Source of the DNA: Aquila chrysaetos chrysaetos
Lineage: Eukaryota > Chordata > Aves > Accipitriformes > Accipitridae
Direction of reading: 5' to 3'
NCBI RefSeq assembly: GCF_900496995.4
Contig: NC_044004.1
Coordinates: forward strand, 78,313,538 to 78,377,537
DNA length: 64,000 bases
The number at the start of each line of letters is the position of its first letter. Position 1 is the first letter of the stretch. The notes under the pieces were generated by a model. It was not told where the DNA came from and searched no databases. It was given only the letters and a program-made list of their open reading frames with translations. Position numbers and translations under genes: made by a program. This document shows positions 28,825-40,800 of this stretch, one piece after another.

Positions 28825-31800
28825 ATGATGTTGGCGGAGCAGGAGAACCAGGAGAACGTCCCTCCGGGCGGCAAAGCTCCGCCGCCGCCCGCCGCCGGCA
28901 CCCGCGTGGCGCTGGGACTGCTGCGGGGCTCCCAGCAGCGGCCCGGGCTCCCGCCGCAGGTGAGAGGGGAGCGGGAGGGGAGCGGGAGGACCGGAGCGGC
29001 GCGGGAGGGGGAGGTGTGGGTGGCGGGGGCCGCCATCTTGGGGCGCCGGGAGCTGTCAGCGGCGGCTGTCAGCGGCGGGGCCGTGCCGGGCCGTCGGAGG
29101 CGCTGACGGGCCGTTCTCCTCACAGGGGGAGCGGGGCGGCGGCGAGGGCCATGGAGCGGCGGTGGGGCGGCCGGTCGGAGGGCAACAGGCCTTTACCATC
29201 CATGTGGACGAACCGGACGGGGAGCAGCGGCGGCGGCGGGGCGGCCCGGCGACCCAGAAAGAGGAGGCGGCGCTGGGGCTGCGTGCGGCCGTCTGCGCCC
29301 TGGGGGAGCGGCGGCCCCTGGCGCCCCTGAACAACGCCATGGAGCTCAGCTTCGGTACGTGACACACAACACACACACACACACCCCCACACCGGGGCTT
29401 CGGCAGCCTCCCCCCCCCACGCCCCGTACCCCGTACCCCCTGGCCAGGCAGCCGAGCGGCGTGCCCGCTGGGAGGGCAGTGCTGCCCCGGGCTCTTGTGG
29501 GCCCCGGCCCATCTGCTCCCCTCTGCAGCAGCCCCGGGCAGCGCCCAAATCTGCGGGGTCCTTCCCCCGGTGAGCAGGGAGGTGAGCAGGGTTGCGCTGA
29601 GGTGTTATCTTAGGGAATGATTTCCAGACCGAACTGGAGAAGGACTGTAGGTCCTGCAGTTGTTTGGGACATGGACCGGTTTGGTTCAACTCGGGAGACA
29701 CCTTTTCAGTTCCTGAAACCAATTTGGTTCCTTTGAGCCTGCCATTACCATACAACAGCTTTTCAATCCAGCTGAGGTATCAATTACTTGACCCGCTATG
29801 CTTCCATCCCATGTTCTTTGGAGGTAGTTTTATGCTTTTAACCTTAACTGTCGGTACCTCGTGAGAGAAACCAAATTACAGACAAGAGCAGCCCTTGAAG
29901 CCTCACCTTTTGCTACCGCTGTAGAGTTAGAAGGGACCTTTACTCGGGCAAATCCTGAGACTTAACAGACTTTTCTCCCAGGCAATACGCTGTACTGGTG
30001 CAAGTGTTTTGAGCTCTTCCTAGTACGTACAGAATGGGAGCTGTCAGATTCATCTTCTGTAACACATGGATGAGTATCTGAGGGCTGATTTCGTCATGGT
30101 CCGTTTCTGCAGTCCAAATAAAAGCTCTGGTACTCCAGCCCTGTTTTAAGCCACAATAGCTAAGCTTACAGGATTCACACTTATGTAGCAAGGTAACACA
30201 GGATGCACTGACCACTACATAATTGCAAAAGAGTTTTCCATCCCTTTGTTCTTGGGGGGAAGAAGAGAAAGGGGAACCAGAAGCTTCCCTGTTGCCGTAA
30301 CATTTTGGCTTCCCTAGAGCTTCCTCAACTCCCACCAGTCTAGTTGAGTGACAGTCTGCCCTCTCTGCCTGCCTGGGAGGCAAGAGACCCAGCAGTCCTG
30401 GAGAGCCACCATCCACATACTACAGAATAGGGTAGTTCCCTGTGCTGTGACGGAATAGTCTGATGGTGCCCATTTTAACATGGCTATTATATTCTGCTTA
30501 GATTCTCCAAGTATTATGGATATTTCAGTAACCTCAGAAGCAGAAGAGAAAAAACCAAACGTTAATAACGTGCCAGACTATATCAGCGATATCCATTCGT
30601 ACCTTAGGGAAATGGAGGTAAGCTGCTCCTTTCTTACTTGCATACAGCTTACGGGGGAGAAATCTGGAGTTGAGAAACGCATCTAGACACTAGTTACTAG
30701 TGCTGCAGTGACTACATTAAAGCTTAGTAGAAATAGAGATATAAGATGCTGTGTCCACTGCTGTGAACACAAGACTGGTTTCTTGTGATAAAGTTGATTG
30801 TGCCATGCACTGAACAGAAGCTGGAAAGCGAGATTACAGAAATAGAACTTACTGATCCTAGACTTAACCATTGTTTACTTCTGATCTGTTTAAACAGTGG
30901 TAAACGGAGCTTAAACAGTTGCTTCCCTACCGGCACTTAGTCCAAACTCAATCTTATCTGTCATCTAAACCTACAGGTGAAATGCAAGCCTAAAATAGGT
31001 TACATGAAGAAGCAACCTGATATCACAAACAACATGCGGGCTATTCTTGTGGACTGGCTGGTGGAAGTTGGAGAAGAATACAAGTTACAGAATGAAACCC
31101 TGCACTTAGCTGTAAATTACATTGATAGGTTTCTTTCTTCAATGTCTGTTTTGAGAGGAAAACTTCAGCTTGTGGGTACTGCAGCTATGCTGCTTGCATC
31201 GTAAGTGAAATTGCTTAATTTAAAATTCCACCTGCTGTTCTCACACAGATGGAAATCTTGTGGCTATCACATTTCTGTCGCCTATAGCCAGACTAACTCA
31301 GAAGGGCTTCGCATCAGAAGAAAAATCAGGAGTTATCCACCTAAAAGCTTGGCAGTTTGTGTGAAACTCTGCAAGCAGGGTTCTAGGCTATCTTTGTTGA
31401 TTGCCCTAATGTGAGGATTCATTATTTCTAGCTGCAGCAGCAGGCGGCTTCTAAACAGTATTTGAGAGAATAAGCACAAGGCATGTGACAAGAAAGTTTT
31501 GCTTGCACCAGTTATTTGTTTAGTGGGTTATTCTGGAACTTCGGTAACTCTGAGTCCCAAATTGCTTGGTGCTAAAATATCAGGCTGTTGTAGCTCTGTA
31601 ATTTCAATTTCTGCTGATTCAAGAGCTACTGAACCAAGGACAGCAAACTTGTTCAGTAACAGTGTCCAGCTACTTCACAAGTCAGAATATAAATTAGCAT
31701 GCTGGCTTTCATTAAATGTTGCGGATTATCTGGTTTTCTACTACTCAATTATTTGCTCATAACTATTTCTCCTGGCAGAAAGTTTGAAGAAATCTACCCT

Positions 31801-34115
31801 CCTGAAGTAGCAGAATTTGTCTACATCACAGATGACACCTATACCAAGAAGCAGGTTCTAAGGATGGAGCACTTAATTTTGAAGGTTTTATCATTTGACT
31901 TGGCAGCTCCAACAATCAACCAGTTCCTCACTCAGTATTTCCTACATCAGCAGACAAATGCTAAAGTGGAGAGCCTGTCAATGGTAAGTTAAGAATTCCT
32001 AGCTCGGCCCATGTAACTAGAGAGTTCTCTTACTATTAAAGCACGTTACAAGCTCTGTTTCCTCATCGCGCTAGAATAGAAATGCTGAAGGATACTTCAG
32101 TCCAGGCTTCCCTGCCTCCTCCAATTTTTAAACGCATAGTCTCTCTGGGAGAGTTCTGGAGAGTGCACGCGGTATGACGCGTGCTCCTCCAGAAGTGGTG
32201 CTGCACCACTGGAAGCTTAACACTCCTATTGCCACTTACTGTTGGAGATACTCCATTCCTATTGCAGGCTGGCACTTGGCCCAGTTCAAGCATGCATGCT
32301 TACTCAGAGCAGGCAGAGATTGACAAACTTTAATTTGGGGGTTGTTTCACTGCTAGATGTTTCCTTCCTTCTTATCGAAGACTGCCACACCTACTCACCC
32401 ACTTTGGCTAAAAAGGACTTTTGTTTTGGTTTTCCCCTCAACAAGCAGCTAGCTCTAAATCCAGAGGCTAATTTCTAAAGCAGAGCACAGATAACGTTTC
32501 AGCTAAAGTTCCATTAAATCCTAACTGTACGGCAGGTACCACAGCTCCTCAATAGAAGCCTTTGTCTCATTGTGCAAAGGTCAGACCCGACGACACTCCT
32601 CCCTCTAGATCTTGTATACCTCTAAATACAAAACATGGTGTTGAAAAAGCATGCGTTGGGAACAGTGACAGTAGCTAACAGTAGATGCTAAAAGAGAAAG
32701 TAAGTGGAAACTAGTAAAAGCTGTTCCTCCAACTGATGGCAGGATTGGAAGCTTAAAGATCAGGGTTCTAGTGCAACTGTTCAGTGCTCTTCTACTTCCT
32801 TTTGGAAGGAGACGATTCCCTTTCTCTCGTTTCCCCTTGCAGTACCTTGGGGAGCTGAGTCTAATTGATGCTGATCCTTACCTGAAATACTTGCCATCAG
32901 TTATTGCTGCTGCAGCATTTCATCTAGCAAGCTATACGATCACTGGACAAACCTGGGTACGTAGCACTAAAACTTGAGTCTTTGCGCACCTCTATGCATG
33001 TTTAGTGTATTCGTACGCGGTTCTGAATGCTGGGGGCTGGGCTGCAGGAATCGCAGCCCCCCTGCACTCCTAGGCTGTTAATTAGGGATTGCTCCCTATG
33101 GTATTTGAAAAATGGGGTGGGGAGGAGGTGACACCTTTTCTTGGAAGGAAGAGGCATCTATTGATGCACTCCCTTTTGGTGATCCTCCTCAAAGCTGTAA
33201 ACAGCTTCCTTGTGATAAGGAAGGGGGCAGTAAGAAAGCCTAAGCACTGGAGGCAAGGAATACTTGTTTAGAATATGATAGTTTGCAGGATTACTGTAAA
33301 CCTATGTGAACCACAAAAATCTGAAGGGTGAGTAGTAAACTACTTTGTGCTTGAGAAAATGACACTCTGCCAAGCTACTAGAACAATAGTTTCAACAGGA
33401 AGCTAAAAACTCCACCGGTGGTCATCAACATAAGCGAACAGAAAAACCTCAAATGTCCCTCCCCCTTTCCTTTTTCCTTCAGCCTGAATCCCTGTGCAAA
33501 GTAACAGGCTACACCCTTGAAGACATCAAGCCTTGCCTCGTGGACCTACACAAGACCTACCTCAAAGCAGCACAGCACACACAACAGTCCATAAGGGAAA
33601 AGTACAAGAGTACAAAGTGAGTATCTGTAGAGACGTTATGGTAAGATGGTACGTTACGCCCGAGTTGTCCTAGCACGTAACCGCCTAACGAGGCGGGGTG
33701 TATCTTGAGTCTTCAGTCAGACTCGAGTAACCAAATCTACCACCTAAGTGAAACGGTGGCAAGACTCCCCAGGTTTTTGCACAATGTTTTGTTGAGCAAT
33801 ACTTTGTGTTCACCACCAGGCCTGTGCTATTACTACCTGAACTGTGGGGGAGAAACTGGAGGAATGTTCTTGACGTTCCTGGAGATGGTGGTACATAATG
33901 CTCCTAAAAATCTGTGTCGGCATCCAGCTGACAAGCCCCCAAATGTTTCCTTGCCTTGCGAGAAATGTGCTTTGCTGCAGTATGTATGCTGTTCTTCACG
34001 GCAGAGAGCACTTGAGCAAGATGACATCCTGCATCTTTTTTTTTTTTTTTTTTCCCTCTCTAGGTACCATGGAGTATCGCTTATTGACCCACCAGAGACA
34101 CTAAACTTATTGTAA
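28825..34115 (+). CDS. CCNA2: Cyclin A2, 8 exons
   Basis: S/G2/M-phase cyclin that activates CDK2 and CDK1 in the nucleus. Exons: 28825-28959, 29126-29354, 30502-30617, 30977-31200, 31779-31983, 32843-32956, 33483-33616, 34064-34115; GT-AG introns, joined phases, 402 aa, stop TAA. The N-terminus has a destruction box (R27-V-A-L30, [10 protein letters not shown]) for APC/C degradation and a QENVPP segment. The MRAIL hydrophobic patch that docks RxL substrates is at residues 180-184, inside the first cyclin box; the second box follows in exons 5-7 ([19 protein letters not shown]). The first ATG is followed at once by a second ATG (28828); either could start. Exons 1-2 are GC-rich and poorly conserved with an arginine run (QRRRR), while exons 3-8 are almost identical to other vertebrates. 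The promoter CDE/CHR pair predicts low G1 and high S/G2 expression. Confidence 0.97.
29029..29039 (-). promoter_or_regulatory. CCNA2: YY1-type site in CCNA2 intron 1
   Basis: GCCGCCATCTT on the + strand is AAGATGGCGGC on the - strand, a full YY1 consensus, 70 bp after the exon 1 donor. Binding is inferred. Confidence 0.6.
29362..29384 (+). repeat. CA dinucleotide repeat
   Basis: Short (CA)n with one interruption (cacaacac), beginning 8 bp after the CCNA2 exon 2 donor. Confidence 0.9.
29921..29955 (+). repeat. Possible CR1 LINE 3' fragment
   Basis: 'agagttagaagggacctt' followed by 'tactcgggcaaatcc' recalls the conserved CR1 segment GGTTGGAAGGGACCTNNNNAGGTCATC. Very short, in CCNA2 intron 2. 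Low certainty. Confidence 0.3.
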
Positions 34116-37100
34116 TAATCAAGAGACTGATCTTTTAAAAAGATGTATATTACAAGAAAATGATGTACAGTTTTAAACATGGTTCAAAATTCTAGATGTG
34201 ATCACTTGGAATATTAATACAGGTTTTGAGGAGCTTAATTATGAAGTTAGCTTTATGTGGTTTTAATGTAAATCTTTTGTACATGCAATCTTGTTAAAAT
34301 ATTTAGCTGGGGTTTTATAAAAATGTTCTCTTTGAGCACGGAATTAACCATGCAGACCAAGTGAAGTCTGAGACTGCTTATCTAATTATAGACTAAACAT
34401 TAATATTAGCAGTGCATTATAGTAGGGCTTTTTCTCCCTCCAAGTAAGAATGACTTGGACTCCACATCAGTATTTGTAGCATTTTTGTACTGTCTAGTTT
34501 AAACTGAGACTTAGTATAGATCCAAAATGTGGCTTAATGGCTATAATACTGGAAGAAACAAAACTATATAGCTCTGAGAACACCTTGCTGGAACTGACTC
34601 TTGTGAGGCTCTTTAGGATATGCCAGTTACTGGAAGCCTTGATTGCTATGTCATGTATTGCCCGATCTCCATCAGGTTAAACGTTGAACGCTGTGCTCCA
34701 GGGACTGCAAGCAGCTAAAACTAGTATACCAGTTCATACTTCTCTCTTCCAGTACATAGAAAATGGTCTTGCTATAGGCATTTTCTAGTCAAAGTGTGAA
34801 ACTGGTACTAATTTAAACCCATGGAGTTCCCACCGATGTGTTAGCTGGCCTGACAGCCCATCAGTATCTACTAAAAAAAATAAACAGTCATCAGTCTGCT
34901 TACCTGGTACCTCTTCAGGGGCGGCAGAGGGATTAAGCTGCAGGAGGGTGAACTACTTACTGCTTTGTGCCCTCAAGAGGAGGGAATGTCTTCTGGCGTG
35001 GATGGGCTACGTGCAGAATGGTATGAATTCTGTACATCCCTCTTGGGAAGGGTTCCTCTGCGGCACACGGCAAAAATGTAGACCAACTGGTCTTATTTTT
35101 CCTTAGTTCTAGACCCCTTACATGAGCAAACTAGCACATAATCAGCATTAGATCAAGTGAACGTTTACCTTCAACCTGTGTAAATGGGGTGATGCTGCCC
35201 TGTACCCGCTGTTCTTTGCATGTAAAGCAGTGAGTGCATGGAAGTGGGTTTAATCGAGCCATTTCCAGGTTGGCTAATAAACAGTTTCTACATCTGATGT
35301 TAGTGGTCTTGCCAATACCTTAAAACCACTGAGGGGTAGTACTACCATCTTGAACTGGCATTCATTTCTAAAGCTTTTTGGCAAAGGCTGCCCTGTGAAA
35401 CCTGTGCTGCTTCAATCTGAAGTTGATTCAACACTGTCCGTCTGGTTATCTGGATGCCTGGCAGGTAGCAGTATAAATTCTTCACAGGTGTCAAACAGCT
35501 GTTGTGGTGTGGGCTATTTGAAATAAATTTTTAAAAATCAGTCCTTTGTCAAGTTGACAAGCATGCATTATAGTGAGACAACATGTGTCTTGACTCAGTT
35601 GCTACAAACTTGCTGTTCTGCCCCCACCCCTGTGCTGCAGTCTGAGCTCTCCATGAACCAACTCGGTTACTTACAAAAGTGATCAAGTCAAGTGGTGGTG
35701 GCTTACCCAGTCAAGACAAAAGTAAGCAGCAGAGGCTGCCTGGTTTTGGCCAATTTGAGCTTTTTAGGATGCACTTTGACTTTTATACATGTTCTAATGT
35801 TTAATGAAGAACTGTTATTTCATGGGTCTACCATGTTCTCCAATAGCCTTTATTTAGCTTAATTTCAGTAGGTTGCCACTGAAAACTGAAAGCTAGTTGG
35901 GAAAAAAACCTATGCCGTATATCATGTCTGGTGCTTAGTATTGGTAACGCTCTAACCTTGCAGGACAGGGAGTTTGTATATACAGAACACGTTTGCCACA
36001 GTTACGATGTCAGTTTGTGACCTGGGAAGGGCAACTCAAAATGCTGACTGGCAATTATTCTTTGAAGACAACAGAGCATGGTGCTCTTCTTGCGCAACTG
36101 GGTTCTGCCTTACCCTTCTTTTTTGTGACATATGCTGGAAACTTTCCAAAACCACTGAGAAATACGAACGCTGGAAGAGGAGTAATTTAAAGGAAGATTA
36201 CAAATTATTTTTCCTGGAAAAAAGCAAGTAGCAGTACTTAAGTGAAAGGACTTCAGTGGTTTATAGTATTAATTTACTGCTTCATGAAATGTCTCCTTGC
36301 TCTATTTTCAATGGAAGTTGTTCTGTTAGTGTTCCCATAGCACTGAGAAAAATTTTCCCTTGCTCCCAGAGCTTTACTTTGAACATACTGATACAACTTC
36401 CTCTACAGGCCTTAAAAAAATGCTTCAGTCATGGGCTGGCATCTCTGCCCAGGCTATCTTCCTCCTTCCTCACCGACAGCTCTTGCTGCTGCAGTTAAGT
36501 ACCATCTTTTTCCATCTTCTCATTTTTCAAAGTTAACATGGGACGATTCCAGCTCTTGTTACCAAGCTTGGAACAAAATATCCAGGTTGTACTGTACTAC
36601 TGTTTTGCCAATCCAGTTGAACTTCTAGTCCTTTCAAAATAAAGCCTCTAAGGAATGTAGGGTGTGAGATGTTACACGTGAAGAGAGAAAAAGCAGCGCA
36701 AAGAATACCGTTCTTTTTCCTGAAGACATTCCAAGGTCTCATGGTACTGCAGAAGTAAGAAGAAACTGAATCTTCACTCATCCTTGTACTCCTGACAGTG
36801 ACTTTCAGGTGGAAGAACTGACACTAAGAAACGAACGCACTGGTTTAGCTCCTGGAGGAATGGGGCTTTCTGTGTTTGTCCCTTTCTGAAAGAGCACAAT
36901 TTGATTAAAGCTTTGCTTGGCTGGGAGCATTTCCCCTGCCCCCACAACATTAAATTCTAAATCTGATTTGGGGAATGTAATATCTATCTGCAACAGTAAC
37001 TTCTCTCCTGTTCGTATTTCACAAAATACTAAGGTCACATGTAAAATAGTCCTCCTGTGCTTGTGTAAATATGTGTGTGTTTCCAATTTGACTTGGTTTT

Positions 37101-37650
37101 TGAACAAAGCAGCTAGGTCAGATATTTTTGGAAACCTCCTTGTCTCTTGGTTTTGCCCAATTCTAAAATCAGAGCATAAGTCTTTGAATATAGTTCAACA
37201 AGCATTCCTGTCTGTTGCATGTAATATTTAATTAAACTTTTTAAGAAACTCTATTGTTGAGTATGAGTTGCTTCTCTCTGAAAATTTTGCAGAAGTCCTA
37301 CGCTATTTTGTTAAGTACAGGCATTTCTGCTGATTTTTACACAAAGCGGTTTCAGTGAAAGGCAAGATGGGGAGTGTCGTGGGCAAGGTGGTCTTAGTCA
37401 CAACACACTACTTCCAAGGTGTGGTAATAGCTACCTTAATTAAAAGAAGCCTTTCCTAAGGTGTTAAACTTGAGCCATGATTCCTTTTATCACCAGAACT
37501 CTGACTATGCACAGCTCACTTCAGTAATGGCAGAGACTGTTTTGTTAAGAAAACAATGCATCTTACCTCTGCAATTAAAGCTGTAGAACTTGAGTCGGTT
37601 CAAGTTGAACTAGTGAGTTTGCTGCTGCAGCTGGATGCTAACCATGGAAT
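34116..37650 (+). other. CCNA2: CCNA2 3' UTR and convergent spacer to EXOSC9
   Basis: CCNA2 stops at 34115 and runs toward the oppositely oriented EXOSC9. Candidate + strand poly(A) signals AATAAA are at 34879-34884, 35276-35281, 35522-35527 and 36638-36643, so several 3' UTR lengths (about 0.8 to 2.5 kb) are possible. No coding similarity is seen between them; the short open frames are not recognised. Confidence 0.6.
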
Positions 37651-37668
37651 TTCACTTACGTGCAAGTT

Positions 37669-37674
37669 TTTATT
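37669..37674 (-). terminator. EXOSC9: EXOSC9 poly(A) signal AATAAA
   Basis: TTTATT on the + strand gives AATAAA on the - strand, 150 nt after the EXOSC9 stop codon. It is the nearest canonical signal, implying a short 3' UTR. Confidence 0.6.
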
Positions 37675-37823
37675 TAAAGCTGTGTACAACACTTTTATAA
37701 AATATACACAAAAGCAGGACCAGATATGGGGTGGGGGGAAATAAAGTTATCTACAAAAATAAGTTCAGTAATGATAGATCAAATTATGTATTATACAGCA
37801 TTTCTGAAAGAGGGACGATGGCT

Positions 37824-40800
37824 TTAATAAGCAGCTCTCTTCTTTCTTCTCCTTTTGTTAAATGCCTTCTTACTTGTATTTTCTTGTTTCAAGTTGGTCT
37901 GTGTTCTGTGAGCAAACAACATTTGTATCAAAGAAACATACTGAATAGTTTTATTTCAAAAGAACACAGGCTGATCATGCATAAGAGGGCAATGATCCAC
38001 CACACTTGATGCAAAGTTCAAACTTAGTTTCTAGAAAATATACTACACATGACAACGAGGGCTTCCATGTCTCATGCAGGGATACAGCAATAAATTCACT
38101 TCTTGGGAGTTAAAACTTAAGATTAGCTGTAGCATACTCTGTAAAAATCTCTGCAGCATCTCTAAGGAGCAGCTGATTCAAATCCACTTTTATGCTCTCA
38201 CTCTCTTTGCAGTGATTAAGATTAGTCAAATATCTCTTAACTGTTTCAGACAGTTGCTAGGACAGGAACAAACTAGCCTAGCTTTAAAATTCCTCACTCC
38301 TGGCTATCTATGTAGTCCCCTTGATCAACTGAGACCTTTCCTGACCTTGCCAAAATCCTCCACTTCGTGAAAATACTCCTTACAAACTCTGTTCCCCTCT
38401 TAATTTCACGTGATAGTTACCTTGTTTTCCTTGGTAGTTCCTGGGGTTCCAGAATGACAACTTCTTCCTCTTCACTGTCAGACAGTACAATAGGTTCATC
38501 TAAAAAAAACAACCAAACAAAAAAAAAACCACAAACCGGTGATCGGTTCTGTACAAACAACTTCTGTAACTAATAACCACAGCATTTTTAAAGAAACATT
38601 GAGAGTGGCTAGTGCTTAATTTGGAGCTCTCCCTATACTACAGAAATCAAGTCTTCTTTTGAAGAAAACAGAAATGACCAGATGAAGTGAAAGTAGCAAA
38701 TGGGTTTAACTCTCAAATGGAAAGAGGCTAGATGGTTCTCCTGTTTTGCTATGGACCTCTTTCACATTTCAATTGTAGACTGCTAATAAAGCATATCAGA
38801 TATCAAGATAAATAAATACTTACCCTTCTTAGTTTCCCTCATTGTACTTGTGTCCTCGGTTTCCATTGTCTGACATTCAAAAGCAGTAGCCTCGCTTTCA
38901 CCTTCCTCTTCTGCTGCTTCTTCCTTCTCAGATTCTTCAAGGTCTCCCCAGGAGTTCTCTATTCCTTCCCCAATTTGGGCTGTCCCAGGAGTGTGCAATA
39001 TTGGTTTGGCAAAACTGAAGTAGTTAAGAAAAATCTTGGTGTTTGCTGGTAAACTCTGTGTATTCTGAGAGCAAACCAGGTGTTTTCTAAGCTGTACCTT
39101 TTCTCCCCAGGGGAGAACATCCTTAAAGGGGAGTTGAGAGAGAGTACTACATCTCCAGTTACTGTAACAATCAGTCACTTCAGACCTCAGGTTTGCACTT
39201 TATGCTAGGAATTAAGTTACCTAAAAGCAGTGAGAACCAAACCCAATACGATGGTGATGCTTCCTCTGAAGGCTGTAAGGCTACCTAAGCTGTAAGCAAT
39301 CTTGGATATGTGTTTAGCCTCTAAGTAGTGCTAATGCAGGGGATGGGAAGCCTGGGTTTCCCCTGAATAATACAACAGAAAAGATACACTTCTGAAGGAG
39401 GGTCAGCTTTAGTGATGATTTCTTCTGCTTGTTCTTCCACATTGTTAGTATTGACAGCAGCGCTTTCCATTTTGAAGGCGGTGATCTTTTGATTTGGTAT
39501 AGATTCTGCAAAGCCAAACTTGCCACCTTCTTTCCTAGTCATTCCGTAACAGACATTATTTCAGGATGTTTCACACTTAAAAATGCTTTCTCTTTTCAAG
39601 TTCAAATATACAAATACTTGCTATTTAAAACAAATACAAGTGAAAATAATTGGCTGTGCAAACTACAGGTTGATATTACTTTTCAGTACGTTTCTTAAAA
39701 ATACCCACTTCCCTTCCTTCCCAAAACACTCACCTGACTTTGTGGTCGTTCTCCAAGGCTTTTTGGATTAGTTCCGTTATTTCTGCAACCTTGACGGCTG
39801 TTATTTTACTGCATCTCAGAACCTGTTTGTTATACATACAACAACAGTTTACGATCACAAAAGCAAGATGTTTTTAACTAAAACTGTAGAACATCATAGG
39901 AGTCACAAACACTAAAATAAAATATGGCATCTTAGTATGAGGGACTGGATACACTATGAGTTGATGCAAAAGGTTAAGACAACAGCCTCCAGCTACCCAT
40001 GTGAGTGCAGTCTGAATTAATTTATAGACTCCCTCAGCCAAATCAGAGGGGGGGAAAAAAAAAAAAGCATATCTGACCAAGCAATACACCTTTTCTACGT
40101 TTCTTGTTCAGCATGATGCACAGTACTACACTCTTCCACTAGGACTGAAAATACGTCCTCTTTTCCAATTAAATCAGACAGGTAATTGATTTCTTAGCTT
40201 CCAATGTCAAGGATATTTCAGTATCAAGATTATAGCACAGGAACGAGTTTTTATATGAGAGAAAGACTGGTCAAAGTAAAGATTTACCTGATCCTTTACC
40301 AGCATAATCCCTCCACTGGACTGGATGGTACAAATTTCACGATGTTTATTCATGGCAATTACAAGGAGGCCATCCATTACACGTTCCTCACGTTCACTTG
40401 GATCCACCAATAAATAGGTCCTAGAATCAAGTTTTTAAATATAAGGCAACAGTAGAAGTTTGAGGTGAGTTACTACCCTTAAAACAATTAAACAAAGGAA
40501 TTGGTTTATGTATTAGAAATTATGGGTATACTCCCCCCAGAAAGCTTTCTACGTCATCTGTGGAAAGCTAGCTGGTTAGTTACACCGTGCAGAACACGTA
40601 AATATCTCCCCATAGCATCTCACTTCAGATAAAATGTCGTAAGAAATCAGCTTGTCAGTACAAATACTTTTAGGACTTTTCTATGTTTAAAATCAATTCT
40701 GCAGATTTACAATAAGCTGTTTCTGTCAAAAAAACTTAAAAATCTTACCCTTGCTGGAAGAAGGCGAAACTGACACAAATAGGCATGTGGTGGATACTCA

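Larger units (their letters stand above)
28250..29600. promoter_or_regulatory. CCNA2: CCNA2 CpG island promoter
   Basis: Strongly GC-rich block covering the CCNA2 promoter, exon 1, exon 2 and part of intron 2. Contents: a CRE-like TGACGCG (28646-28652), an inverted CCAAT box (ATTGG, 28673-28677), the CDE/CHR pair (28691-28705), (CGCCT)4 at 28565-28584, and GCCTNAGG(C/A) motifs at 28372, 28543 and 28581. Confidence 0.8.

Noticed and set aside
28617-29755. Frames of 108-237 codons on both strands around the CCNA2 promoter
   Set aside because: Same GC-rich artefact; they overlap CCNA2 exons 1-2 in wrong frames.
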